Assembly: GCF_038396635.1 (NCBI RefSeq)
Contig: NZ_CP121687.1
Span: 992,001-1,056,000 of the forward strand
Direction of reading: 5' to 3'
DNA length: 64,000 nt
Source: Defluviitalea saccharophila
GTDB taxonomy: Bacteria; Bacillota; Clostridia; Lachnospirales; Defluviitaleaceae
The notes below the pieces were generated by a model, which saw only the letters and a list, made by a program, of their open reading frames with translations, did no database searches and was not told the origin of the DNA. Below are positions 35,414 through 43,980 of the stretch, one piece after another. The stretch's first letter is position 1. Each line of letters starts with the position of its first letter. A program made the position numbers and the translations under genes.

Positions 35414-36063
35414 ACCTTTCTTAACACCATAATCATTTCTAATACATCTGAAATATCTTCTCCTATATCGGAGATCTCTGCAATATCCGAAATAATGGCC
35501 TTGATTTGATTCTTTTTTGCCAATTCTATATCCATGTCAAAAAGCGTACGTATTGCATTATATTCAATTTCATCAATTTCTGATTCTAGCTTAACGATAT
35601 CTAAAAGTTCGTTATGATACTCCTCCCCATGGTAGAAATGGCTAAAAATTTTGTTGATCAATTCTTGTAAACACTGAAGCTGCTGCTTTGTTTTTAGATT
35701 AATTTCTTTAATAGAGGGTTTAAGTTCTTCAAAAAATTCGATATTTTGAAGAGAAATCTGCTTGATAATTTCTTCACACTTATTAGCAATATCATCTATC
35801 TTTCCTATGATCGTTAGTATTTCCCTTCTTGATTCAGGCAAAAGGGCTCCTTTTAAAAGAGATTGAATAATTTCATGGCGAATATGGTCTGCCTCAGATT
35901 CTGCCTGCCCCACTTCCTTAGCCATTCTTTCTATTTCAATCCCCATACCTTTTTCATTAAGTATTTCTAAGGATTTAATAAATAATTGATTGCAATGAAT
36001 CACTGCTTCTATATGCTGGTTTATAAGTTCTAAAACTTTCCTTTCCTTTTTAAATAATGGCAT
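35410..36063 (-). CDS. DUF47/PhoU-like Pit accessory protein
   Basis: A 217-residue all-helical protein of the DUF47 (TIGR00153) family, which is related to PhoU. It has two repeats of E/D-x-x-x-D metal-type motifs: EADHIRHEII near residue 55 and ESEIDEIEYNAIRTLFD near residue 165. It is thought to regulate the Pit permease, whose gene overlaps it by 4 nt. The frame reaches GTG 36072, but AGAGGTGAG favours ATG 36063. First gene of the long Pit/V-ATPase block. Confidence 0.92.
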   Translation of the reverse strand: MPLFKKERKVLELINQHIEAVIHCNQLFIKSLEILNEKGMGIEIERMAKEVGQAESEADHIRHEIIQSLLKGALLPESRREILTIIGKIDDIANKCEEIIKQISLQNIEFFEELKPSIKEINLKTKQQLQCLQELINKIFSHFYHGEEYHNELLDIVKLESEIDEIEYNAIRTLFDMDIELAKKNQIKAIISDIAEISDIGEDISDVLEMIMVLRKV

Positions 36064-36186
36064 ATTTCTCACCTCTATTATTTATATACATAAATTTTCA
36101 TTATTGACACATTAATAATGTTATGTTGAATATTATTTATTAACTATATCACAAAAATTTATTATGGAAAAGTACTGCCAAAGATG

Positions 36187-36215
36187 TTGTCATCCGTACC
36201 ATTAAACATTATAAT
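36187..36215 (+). promoter_or_regulatory. Sigma-A promoter of fba
   Basis: TTGTCA (36187-36192), 17-bp spacer, TATAAT (36210-36215). The start codon of the aldolase is about 70 nt further. Confidence 0.75.
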
Positions 36216-36287
36216 AATAGGGAATACTATTACATATGCATCTTGTGTAATCATGAGATCATTATATTTTTGAAAGGTGGAGTAAAA

Positions 36288-37229
36288 ATGGCATTAGTAA
36301 CAACAAAAGAAATGTTTGAAAAAGCTTTCGAAGGAAAATACGCAATCGGTGCTTTCAACATCAACAACATGGAAATCGTTCAAGCGGTTACCCGAGCTGC
36401 GGGAAGATTAGGATCTCCTGTAATCCTTCAAGTATCAAAAAGTGCTCTGAAATATGCTGGCCCAGGATACTTAAAAAGAATGGTTGAAGCTGCAATCGAA
36501 GAAACTGGAATCGATGTTGCTCTCCATTTAGACCACGGTCCTGATTTAGAAACAGTAAAAGAAGTAATTGATGCTGGTTTTACATCTGTTATGTTTGACG
36601 GTTCTCATTACGACTACGAAACCAATGTGGCAAAAACAAAAGAAGTTGTTGAATATGCCCATGCCAGAGGCGTTGTAGTGGAAGCTGAATTGGGTAAACT
36701 TGCAGGAGTTGAAGATGATGTAAAAGTATCTGCTGCTGATGCTACATATACCGATCCTGACCAAGCAGTTGATTTCGTAAAAAGAACTGGAGTTGACTCT
36801 TTAGCGATAGCTATAGGTACAAGCCATGGTGCATATAAATTTAAAGGTGAAGCTAAATTGGATTTTGATCGTTTAGCAACTATTACTGAAAAATTAGAAG
36901 CTGCAGGCATTCATAATTTCCCAATCGTATTGCATGGTGCTTCTTCTGTTGATGCAGATTCTGTTGCAACTTGTAATAAATATGGCGGTGACATCAAAGG
37001 TGCTGCTGGAGTTCCTAATGAAATGTTAAGAAAAGCTGCTTCCATGGCAGTATGTAAAATAAATATGGATACAGACTTAAGACTTGCTATGACAGCTGCT
37101 ATCCGTGAAGTATTCGGCGAACACCCAGCAGAATTCGATCCAAGAAAATATCTTGGCGCTGCCAGAGAAAGAATTGAAAAATTAGTAGAAGATAAAATTA
37201 AAAACGTTTTAGGATCTAACACAAAATAA
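36288..37229 (+). CDS. fba: Class II fructose-1,6-bisphosphate aldolase
   Basis: A 313-residue zinc aldolase of glycolysis and gluconeogenesis: it splits fructose 1,6-bisphosphate into DHAP and glyceraldehyde 3-phosphate. Conserved blocks are GAFNINNMEIVQAV (about 19-32), LHLDHGPD with the catalytic Asp and zinc His (about 81), EAELG (zinc Glu region, about 130), IGTSHGAYKF (zinc His, about 176) and LHGASS (about 207). The frame extends upstream to 36243, but AAGGTGGAG precedes ATG 36288. Codon use is strongly biased, as for highly expressed genes. Confidence 0.97.
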   Translation: MALVTTKEMFEKAFEGKYAIGAFNINNMEIVQAVTRAAGRLGSPVILQVSKSALKYAGPGYLKRMVEAAIEETGIDVALHLDHGPDLETVKEVIDAGFTSVMFDGSHYDYETNVAKTKEVVEYAHARGVVVEAELGKLAGVEDDVKVSAADATYTDPDQAVDFVKRTGVDSLAIAIGTSHGAYKFKGEAKLDFDRLATITEKLEAAGIHNFPIVLHGASSVDADSVATCNKYGGDIKGAAGVPNEMLRKAASMAVCKINMDTDLRLAMTAAIREVFGEHPAEFDPRKYLGAARERIEKLVEDKIKNVLGSNTK

Positions 37230-37233
37230 TAAC

Positions 37234-37257
37234 AAAAGCCACCTTAAGGTGGCTTTT
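37234..37257. terminator. Bidirectional terminator
   Basis: A perfect palindrome AAAAGCCACCTT/AAGGTGGCTTTT with the tetraloop TTAA at its centre, between convergent fba and SEC-C genes. Confidence 0.87.
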
Positions 37258-37276
37258 ATAATGCTTCTATTCATAT

Positions 37277-37774
37277 TTATTTCCCGCAGCATTTTTTATA
37301 CTTTAATCCGCTGCCACATGGACAGGGTTCATTGCGTCCTACTTTTTTTGGCTTTACAACAATTTTGGATTGATTGTATTCTTTCTTAATTTCTTTTCTT
37401 CTTTGCTCGGTCAAAATATTGTCCCATGCTGGAATGGTATAGAGCCATTCTGCTTGCGCATCAAGCATATTCCAATATAATTTTTCATAGTCGATATTCA
37501 GGGTTACCAGGGTATCTTCATTTAATTCTTCGAGATTGATTTCTTCCGTTAAGCTGGTATTAATACCATCTATAAAACCTGCGAATTCAGCATTGGACAT
37601 ACCGAATTTTTGAGCCAATTCACTGCAGGTTCCACTAACTGTTTGAGTATGATTTGCTAAAATTTGCTCGTATACTGCTTTTTCTTTTTGAAGATATTCT
37701 TGAATAAATTTGTTATACTCTTCTTTCGTACCTCGAGATTCAATTAAATTTTCCCATTGTTGATACAAACTCAT
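37277..37774 (-). CDS. SEC-C motif protein
   Basis: A 165-residue soluble protein. The C-terminus has the SEC-C zinc motif ([19 protein letters not shown], Cys-x-Cys...Cys-Cys) also found at the end of SecA. The helical N-terminal part (about 1-130) resembles clostridial SEC-C proteins of unknown function, with acidic helices ([17 protein letters not shown]). It may bind ribosomes or proteins through the zinc finger; this is an inference from the motif only. Confidence 0.85.
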   Translation of the reverse strand: MSLYQQWENLIESRGTKEEYNKFIQEYLQKEKAVYEQILANHTQTVSGTCSELAQKFGMSNAEFAGFIDGINTSLTEEINLEELNEDTLVTLNIDYEKLYWNMLDAQAEWLYTIPAWDNILTEQRRKEIKKEYNQSKIVVKPKKVGRNEPCPCGSGLKYKKCCGK

Positions 37775-37806
37775 TTGTCTTACTCCTTTTCTCTAAAACT
37801 TTCAGT

Positions 37807-38316
37807 CTATTTTTCTTTAATATAGGCTGACACAATCTCACCATAGTATAACACATGATAATCATGATTGGAATAATATTTTTCATCAATTGTTGTATCT
37901 AATAATGCCGGCTCCATTGTCTGCTTATATACGATCTTACATTCATAAAAAAGATCACATTCTCCAATAACAGGTGTTTCAACCATGTTTCCCTTGATCG
38001 CAGAAAGTCCGCATTCTTTAAACTTATCAACATCTCTTCCCGACTTTGTTCCACAGTAGCCTAGTTCTTTTTTAAGCTGACCGTTAAGCGGAATACTAAG
38101 AGTAAATTCATTGCTATGATTGATTAAATGATATGTATGTCTCGAATAACGTACTGCTACAGTAATGATAGGTTTATTCCAAATTACCCCTATATTACCC
38201 CATCCAATGGTCATGGTATTGATGCTATCACCATCTTTTACAGTTAGAAATGCTCCTTTGGGTAACTGTTCCATAAATTCTCTAGTATATTCATTATAAT
38301 GGATATCTTTAAACAT
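37807..38316 (-). CDS. Flavin reductase-like FMN-binding protein
   Basis: A 169-residue split-barrel flavoprotein of the flavin reductase-like family. It has LTVKDGDSINTMTIGWGNIGVIWNKPI (about 24-50), VAVRYSRHTYHLI and FTLSIP, the regions that hold FMN. Such proteins transfer electrons from NAD(P)H or act as flavoredoxin-like carriers in anaerobes. The substrate is unknown. It stands between the SEC-C gene and the DUF815 gene on the same strand, with 90-100 bp gaps. Confidence 0.88.
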   Translation of the reverse strand: MFKDIHYNEYTREFMEQLPKGAFLTVKDGDSINTMTIGWGNIGVIWNKPIITVAVRYSRHTYHLINHSNEFTLSIPLNGQLKKELGYCGTKSGRDVDKFKECGLSAIKGNMVETPVIGECDLFYECKIVYKQTMEPALLDTTIDEKYYSNHDYHVLYYGEIVSAYIKEK

Positions 38317-38417
38317 AGTATACCCTCCTGAAATTTTAATAATCTTTTACATAACATTAATATAGCATATTCAAAGCCTTGACGCAAAATACTACCCTAT
38401 GTATAACTCTAAAAAAT

Positions 38418-39632
38418 TTATTTTTGTCCCAGCATATAGTCAATAAATTGCTGTGCCGTTCTCCCTGAGCGTCCATTATGCCACATTTCCCATTGCAGGG
38501 CTTTTCGCCGCAGTTCCTCTTTAGGAATATCTATGCCATGCTTTTTCGCTAAGCCTTCTACAATTTCCAAATATTCTTTTTGATTTGGCGATGTGTAGGT
38601 TATACTGATTCCAAATCGATCCGCTAAAGAGATTTTTTCTTGAATGGAATCTGAAATATGTACTTCTCCATCAGCATTTTGCCTGTCACTCCATGTTTCT
38701 TTTATGAGATGTCTTCTGTTGGAGGTCGCATAGATTAATACATTATCGGGCTTTTTCTCTATACCTCCTTCTATGGCTGCTTTCATATGTTTATAATCAG
38801 TCTCAAATTCTTCAAAAGACAAGTCATCCATAAAGATGATAAAATATCTGTTTCGATTTTTTATAAGAGATATAATTTTATTGAAATCAATCAGCTGATG
38901 CTTTGGCACTTCTATTAATCTAAGTCCTCTATGGGCATATTCATTTAAAAGCGCCTTCACTGAGGAGGATTTTCCAGTTCCTCGATCTCCAAATAATAAA
39001 ATATTATTTGCCTTTTTCCCCTGTAAAAACGCCTCGGTGTTTTCAATCAAGGTTTTCTTTTGTTCTTCATAACCTATTAAATCTGCCAGTCTTACGGAAT
39101 CGGGGTTTTCTATTCCTTTTAATCCCTTATCCCATCTAAACGCTTTATATTTTCCCATTATTCCGCAGCCATTCTTGTAATAATAGTCAGAAAGTTTTAG
39201 AATCGTTTCATCTATGTTAATAGTTTTCTTTTCTATGGTCGTGCTTAGAAAACTTAAAGGCTCTATTCCGATTTTAGAAGCAATTGCATCCCAGTCTAAA
39301 CATGAAAATTCATTTAAAACAACCAAATCTCTTTTTAATGCTTCCTTGACATTTGAATCTATGTTGTTGGTGTCTTTTTCGCAGGAAAGACTAAAAATGT
39401 TTTCATCCTGAAGGATGAGATGGTCAATGTAATTTTTCCATAAAGAGTTTCTTATATTTTTTTCGAACCCAAATTTAAGCAAAGAAGCTGTTATTTCCGA
39501 ATACTGATTCTGTAATGAAGAAAGATCTTGTTTATTGAATTCATTTAATGCTTTTAGCAAATTTTGAACCCCTTGTACCAAATTATCTTCTAATAAATTT
39601 CTATATATAAGTAATCTGTGTAACAAACTCAT
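38418..39632 (-). CDS. DUF815 AAA+ family ATPase
   Basis: A 404-residue ATPase of the DUF815 family. Walker A is GDRGTGKSS at residues 215-223, Walker B is FIIFMDDLSFE near 265, sensor 1 YATSNRRHL near 303. The N-terminal 180 residues are helical. Relatives are common in anaerobes and alphaproteobacteria and of unknown role; the fold is that of an AAA+ machine with chaperone or DNA-helper activity. It is preceded by the FolT terminator, so it needs its own promoter. Confidence 0.9.
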   Translation of the reverse strand: MSLLHRLLIYRNLLEDNLVQGVQNLLKALNEFNKQDLSSLQNQYSEITASLLKFGFEKNIRNSLWKNYIDHLILQDENIFSLSCEKDTNNIDSNVKEALKRDLVVLNEFSCLDWDAIASKIGIEPLSFLSTTIEKKTINIDETILKLSDYYYKNGCGIMGKYKAFRWDKGLKGIENPDSVRLADLIGYEEQKKTLIENTEAFLQGKKANNILLFGDRGTGKSSSVKALLNEYAHRGLRLIEVPKHQLIDFNKIISLIKNRNRYFIIFMDDLSFEEFETDYKHMKAAIEGGIEKKPDNVLIYATSNRRHLIKETWSDRQNADGEVHISDSIQEKISLADRFGISITYTSPNQKEYLEIVEGLAKKHGIDIPKEELRRKALQWEMWHNGRSGRTAQQFIDYMLGQK

Positions 39633-39650
39633 TGCCCCCCATTTTTTAAA

Positions 39651-39702
39651 AAGCTGCCTATAGCCTTCAGGTATAAAACCTGAAAGCTATAATAGGCAGC
39701 TT
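39651..39702 (-). terminator. Terminator of folT
   Basis: A long imperfect stem: AAGCTGCCTAT/ATAGGCAGCTT outside and TTCAGGT/ACCTGAA inside, followed by TTTTTAAAAAA on the minus strand. It begins inside the folT stop codon. Confidence 0.83.
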
Positions 39703-40429
39703 AAGAAATCTTAATATATTTGAACCATCTTGATAAAACAAAAATCATAATAGAATGAAGCGGTATCATCACAAATCCCGCTAATATTCTCCCTGGTAAA
39801 AAGGCTAAAAATCCTTTTTCATAGGTTACTGCTAGCCAAAGGGTATTTAAACCTAAAGATATTATAAAGTATCCAACTGTAACGATAAATAATATCTTAT
39901 CAAAGGAATATAAACTATCTTTAGATTTTATGATTCTGCTTAATACAACAGGAATCATAATGAATGCCAGGGCAATAGCTCCATAAAGCATCATAAGCAC
40001 CTTAGACAATTCTACTTCCTGTGATAAAAAGACAAACAGAATACCAATCGCTAAAAGAATGCTAAAAATTATGTTCGCAATATGGAAATTGAACTTGATA
40101 TTTTTAGTACGAATCAACCAGTAAATAAGTCCCGGAATCAATCCTCTTAAAACAGCACTGATCGTAAATCCGGGAATATAAGGTCCTCCCATAGGATTAA
40201 GAATAAAGCCTAATAGATCGCTTACTCCTCCCGTTAAGCCTCCAGCAATGGGTCCGAAGAGCATTCCTGAAATGATTACAGGTATATCCCCAAAACCAAT
40301 GCGAAGAGCCGGAAGTCCTGCCAGGGGAATCATATACGAAAAAAGTCTTGTGAGTACGATACTGATTGAGGCTAATAATCCACATGCGACCAAAACTCTT
40401 GTATTAAATCCTTTTTTTGTGTTCATCAT
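39701..40429 (-). CDS. folT: Folate ECF transporter S component (FolT)
   Basis: A 242-residue membrane protein with six or more helices. The ECF S-component features are ALRIGFGDIPVIISGMLFGPIAGGLTGGVSDLLGF (split by helices), typical of FolT with the Gly-rich and Asp positions, and PGRILAGFVMIPLHS at the end. It captures folate and works with the shared EcfAA'T module encoded elsewhere. The frame extends to 40471, but GGGAGGG precedes ATG 40429. A tetrahydrofolate riboswitch in its leader confirms the substrate. Confidence 0.94.
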   Translation of the reverse strand: MMNTKKGFNTRVLVACGLLASISIVLTRLFSYMIPLAGLPALRIGFGDIPVIISGMLFGPIAGGLTGGVSDLLGFILNPMGGPYIPGFTISAVLRGLIPGLIYWLIRTKNIKFNFHIANIIFSILLAIGILFVFLSQEVELSKVLMMLYGAIALAFIMIPVVLSRIIKSKDSLYSFDKILFIVTVGYFIISLGLNTLWLAVTYEKGFLAFLPGRILAGFVMIPLHSIMIFVLSRWFKYIKIS

Positions 40430-40496
40430 TATCCCTCCCTTCCTTAGTATGATGACATTTCCACTCACCACACTAAAGAAAGAAGCTCTTTAATGT

Positions 40497-40588
40497 ACAG
40501 CGGAAGCGATAAAGTACCGCAGCTAAGTAGCTTTCGTTTAAGGGCAACTTCCCATCCCTTAACACTTAACGCACTTTACCTACTCTGT
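40497..40588 (-). promoter_or_regulatory. Tetrahydrofolate (THF) riboswitch
   Basis: On the minus strand the conserved THF aptamer blocks appear in order: AGAGTAGG (start), GCGTTAAGTG, GGGATGGGAAGTTGCCC, GAACGAAAGC-like ACGAAAGC, GCGGTA and CGCTTCCGCT. P1 pairs ACAG (40588-40585) with CTGT (40500-40497). No U-run terminator follows; downstream CTTTAGT/ACTAAGG can pair next to the ribosome site, so control is probably translational. It governs folT, turning down folate uptake when THF is plentiful. Confidence 0.92.
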
Positions 40589-40601
40589 CATTTTACATGA
40601 C

Positions 40602-40630
40602 ATTCTATAACATTCTTCAACCTTTCGCAA
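40602..40630 (-). promoter_or_regulatory. Promoter of the THF riboswitch-folT transcript
   Basis: On the minus strand TTGCGA (40630-40625), 17-bp spacer, TAGAAT (40607-40602), placing the start about 8 nt before the aptamer. Confidence 0.68.
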
Positions 40631-40660
40631 GGGTTTTTTAGATAAATTTCGTTAAACCCA

Positions 40661-40690
40661 TTGACTTTATAACAAAAATATGTATATAAT
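40661..40690 (+). promoter_or_regulatory. Sigma-A promoter of the pot operon
   Basis: TTGACT (40661-40666), 18-bp spacer, TATAAT (40685-40690), about 70 nt before the XRE regulator start. Confidence 0.75.
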
Positions 40691-40704
40691 AAACCGTTTC
40701 ATTT

Positions 40705-40732
40705 GTTTAGCAACTCTAAACAAAAAGTTTAG
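40705..40732 (+). promoter_or_regulatory. Probable operator of the XRE-cupin regulator
   Basis: An inverted repeat GTTTAG-CAACT-CTAAAC (40705-40721) followed by a third GTTTAG half-site (40727-40732), at about +8 to +36 after the promoter. Position fits repression by the regulator encoded next. Confidence 0.6.
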
Positions 40733-40760
40733 TTAACCAAAACAAGAATAGGGTGCTTTT

Positions 40761-41300
40761 ATGAATATAGGTGAAAAAATTAAATTATTAAGAGTCACCA
40801 ATGGTCTCACACAAGAAGAACTGGCAAATCGGTGTGAGTTAACCAAAGGATTCATTTCTCAACTGGAAAGGGATCTTACATCCCCTTCAATTGCGACATT
40901 AGTAGATATTCTGGAATGTTTAGGAACCAATTTAAAGGATTTCTTTAATGAACGCATTGAGGAAAAAATAGTTTTTGAGAAGGAAGACACTTTTATTCAA
41001 GAAGATATAGAAAACAAAAATGAAATTCATTGGATTGTACCTAATGCTCAAAAAAATATTATGGAACCGATTATGATTGTTTTAGAGCCAGGAGGTCAAT
41101 CCAGTCCTCAAACACCCCATGAGGGAGAAGAATTTGGATATGTATTATCGGGAACTATTTTTGTGCATATCGGAAATAAAAAATATAAAGCTAAAAAAGG
41201 AGAAACTTTTTATTTCAAGCCTTCTATGACCCATTATATATCTAATGGCGGTACGACAAAGGCAAAAGTGCTATGGATCTGTACCCCACCAAGCTTCTAA
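40761..41300 (+). CDS. XRE family regulator with cupin domain (PuuR-like)
   Basis: A 179-residue regulator. Residues 1-60 form an XRE helix-turn-helix (NGLTQEELANRCELTKGFISQLERDLTSPSIATL); residues 100-178 are a cupin (SPQTPHEGEEFGYVLSGTIFVHIG and KKGETFYFKPSMTHYISNGG) that senses a small ligand. The same design (PuuR) controls polyamine genes. It heads the potABCD operon, 27 bp before potA, so polyamine-responsive control of uptake, and of itself, is likely. Confidence 0.92.
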   Translation: MNIGEKIKLLRVTNGLTQEELANRCELTKGFISQLERDLTSPSIATLVDILECLGTNLKDFFNERIEEKIVFEKEDTFIQEDIENKNEIHWIVPNAQKNIMEPIMIVLEPGGQSSPQTPHEGEEFGYVLSGTIFVHIGNKKYKAKKGETFYFKPSMTHYISNGGTTKAKVLWICTPPSF

Positions 41301-41327
41301 TTATTTATATCGAAGGAGGAACTGGAA

Positions 41328-42371
41328 ATGTCAGAAAATATTATTGAACTCGTAGATATCTCAAAAACTTATGATTCTACGGAAGTTCTGAAAAATATAA
41401 ACCTTTACATCAGAAAAAATGAGTTTTTAACGTTGCTAGGTCCAAGTGGATGCGGTAAAACGACGACCTTAAGACTAATTGGAGGTTTTGAATTTCCTAC
41501 AAAAGGTAATATTTTGTTTGAAGGAAAAAATATTAATTCCCTTCCTCCTTATAAGCGAAGAGTAAATACGGTATTTCAAAAATACGCACTTTTTTCTCAT
41601 ATGACTGTAGAAGAAAACATAGCTTTTGGATTAAAAATTAAAAAGCTTGACCCTAAAGTGATAAAAGAAAAAGTTCGCAATATCTTAAATTTGGTGAACT
41701 TGGCAGGTTATGAAAATAGATCCATAGACTCTTTAAGCGGTGGTCAACAACAAAGAATTGCCATCGCCAGAGCTCTTGTCAATGAACCCGATGTACTTTT
41801 ACTTGACGAACCTCTTGGGGCACTGGACTTAAAGTTAAGACAGGATATGCAGGTTGAACTTAAGAGAATGCAAAAACAGCTGGGCATCACATTCATATAT
41901 GTAACCCATGACCAGGAAGAAGCTTTAACCATGTCAGACACCATTGTGGTTATGAAAGACGGAGTAATTCAGCAAATTGGCACCCCTGAAGATATATATA
42001 ATGAGCCTAAAAACGCTTTTGTTGCGGACTTTATAGGTGAAAGCAATATTATCCCCGGTGTCATGAAAAAAGATTACCTCGTTGAATTTGCCAATACGAC
42101 TTTCGAATGTGTTGATAAAGGCTTCGGCTCTAATCAACCGGTGGATGTAGTCATCAGGCCGGAAGATATCGAAGTAACAGAAGGAAACACCGGAATGCTT
42201 CAAGGTGTAGTTGAATCTGTGACTTTTAAGGGTGTTCATTATGAAATGATGATCAAAACGGATACATTTAACTGGATGGTTCATAGTACTTCTATGCATC
42301 CTCCTAAGTCCCAAGTAGGACTTACAATATTGCCTTATAACATCCACATTATGAAAAAGGCGGTGAACTAA
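41328..42371 (+). CDS. potA: Spermidine/putrescine ABC transporter ATPase
   Basis: A 347-residue ABC ATPase: Walker [11 protein letters not shown] (about 38-47), signature [15 protein letters not shown] (about 137-151), Walker [13 protein letters not shown] and the switch His in THDQEEAL. The C-terminal 110 residues form the TOBE/MOP-like regulatory domain ([10 protein letters not shown]). It powers polyamine import by PotBCD. The stop overlaps the potB start (TAATG). Confidence 0.95.
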   Translation: MSENIIELVDISKTYDSTEVLKNINLYIRKNEFLTLLGPSGCGKTTTLRLIGGFEFPTKGNILFEGKNINSLPPYKRRVNTVFQKYALFSHMTVEENIAFGLKIKKLDPKVIKEKVRNILNLVNLAGYENRSIDSLSGGQQQRIAIARALVNEPDVLLLDEPLGALDLKLRQDMQVELKRMQKQLGITFIYVTHDQEEALTMSDTIVVMKDGVIQQIGTPEDIYNEPKNAFVADFIGESNIIPGVMKKDYLVEFANTTFECVDKGFGSNQPVDVVIRPEDIEVTEGNTGMLQGVVESVTFKGVHYEMMIKTDTFNWMVHSTSMHPPKSQVGLTILPYNIHIMKKAVN

Positions 42372-43201
42372 TGAAAAAGAAATGGATTTCTTATTCATAT
42401 GTTCTGTGGATGACCATTTTTATTGTTGTTCCATTAATTCTTGTACTGTTTTTTAGTCTCATTACTTCTACCAACGATGGCTTTTCATTCACACTGGAAC
42501 ATTACCGTCGTTTTATGGATTTTAAAGAACCTTATATTAAAGTATTATGGCGCTCTGTTTGGCTTGCTGGAATCAGCACGATTATCTGCCTTGTATTAGG
42601 GTATCCAGTGGCTATGATTCTTGCCAGCAAAAAAATGAGCAAGAAGAGTTTTTTGATGTTTCTATTTGTTCTACCCATGTGGATGAACTTTTTGCTTAGA
42701 ACGTACGCTTGGATGACTTTATTAGAAAAAAACGGATTTATCAATATGATCCTATCCTTTTTCAATATTGCTCCACTTCAGCTGCTTTATAATGAAGGGG
42801 CTGTTGTTCTGGGTATGGTATATAATTTTCTGCCTTTTATGGTGCTTCCAATTTATTCGGTTATGAGAAAAATTGACCATAGTGTTATTGAAGCTGCAGA
42901 AGATTTAGGAGCAAATCAATTTACTGTATTTAGAAAGATCATTTTTCCTCTGAGTTTGCCTGGGGTTTTTTCAGGGATCTCCATGGTGTTTATGCCTGCT
43001 GTAACAACCTTTGTAATCTCAAGGCTTCTTGGAGGGGGACAATTTATGCTTATTGGAAACCTGATTGAACGACAATTTCTTTTAGCAGGAGATTGGAATT
43101 TTGGCTCTGCAGTATCCATTGTAATGATGCTTATTATTCTCATCAGCATGGGATTCATGTCAAAATACGATAAAGAACATGAGGGGGGCGGACTATGGTA
43201 A
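42371..43201 (+). CDS. potB: Spermidine/putrescine ABC transporter permease PotB
   Basis: A 276-residue permease with six transmembrane helices and the BPD permease EAA loop (EAAEDLGANQFTVFRKIIFPLSLPG, shown in part near residue 177). It forms the channel with PotC. It overlaps potA by 1 nt and potC by 7 nt, so all four genes are translated in a coupled manner. Confidence 0.95.
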   Translation: MKKKWISYSYVLWMTIFIVVPLILVLFFSLITSTNDGFSFTLEHYRRFMDFKEPYIKVLWRSVWLAGISTIICLVLGYPVAMILASKKMSKKSFLMFLFVLPMWMNFLLRTYAWMTLLEKNGFINMILSFFNIAPLQLLYNEGAVVLGMVYNFLPFMVLPIYSVMRKIDHSVIEAAEDLGANQFTVFRKIIFPLSLPGVFSGISMVFMPAVTTFVISRLLGGGQFMLIGNLIERQFLLAGDWNFGSAVSIVMMLIILISMGFMSKYDKEHEGGGLW

Positions 43202-43980
43202 AAGACATTTTTAATCGTATCTATTTGTTTTTAATATTTGTATTTTTGTATGCCCCTATTGCAGTACTCATTATTTTCTCATTCAATAATTCAAAATCCA
43301 GAGCCAATTGGGACGGATTTACATTAAAATGGTATTTGCAATTGTTCCATGATCCAGATATTAAAAAAGCTCTATATTACACAATCGTTATTGCTATAAT
43401 ATCTTCTATTGTTTCAACCCTCATCGGTACGGCAGCGGCAATCGGTATACACAACATGACAAAATGGAAAAAAACTTTGGTGATGAATATTACCTATCTG
43501 CCAATCCTTAATCCGGATATTGTAACCGGTATATCCCTTATGATTTTATTTATATTTGTAAGACTAAGATTAGGGTTTTTTTCAATGCTTTTATCACATA
43601 TTGCATTTAATATACCTTATGTGATTTTATCCGTAATGCCAAAACTAAAACAGCTGAATAAGCATTTGTACGAAGCTGCTCTGGATTTGGGAGCTTCTCC
43701 ATCATATGCTTTTTTCAAAGTAATTCTTCCCGAAATCATGCCGGGAATTATTACAGGGGCTTTACTCGCTTTCACATTATCCCTGGATGATTTTGTAATT
43801 AGCTTTTTTACCGCCGGTTCAGGGGTAACAAACTTATCGATCACCATTTATTCTATGGCAAGAAGAGGGGTAAATCCAACCATCAATGCATTATCTACTT
43901 TAATGTTTCTTTGTGTTTTGATTTTACTCTTCATTGTTAATAAAAGGACATCAAAAGATATTAAGGAGGAAAAAAATTAA
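43195..43980 (+). CDS. potC: Spermidine/putrescine ABC transporter permease PotC
   Basis: A 261-residue six-helix permease. The EAA loop is EAALDLGASPSYAFFKVILPE (residues about 159-180) and the C-terminal part has LDDFVISFFTAG, a PotC signature. It pairs with PotB in the membrane. The stop codon overlaps the potD start by 1 nt. Confidence 0.95.
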   Translation: MVKDIFNRIYLFLIFVFLYAPIAVLIIFSFNNSKSRANWDGFTLKWYLQLFHDPDIKKALYYTIVIAIISSIVSTLIGTAAAIGIHNMTKWKKTLVMNITYLPILNPDIVTGISLMILFIFVRLRLGFFSMLLSHIAFNIPYVILSVMPKLKQLNKHLYEAALDLGASPSYAFFKVILPEIMPGIITGALLAFTLSLDDFVISFFTAGSGVTNLSITIYSMARRGVNPTINALSTLMFLCVLILLFIVNKRTSKDIKEEKN

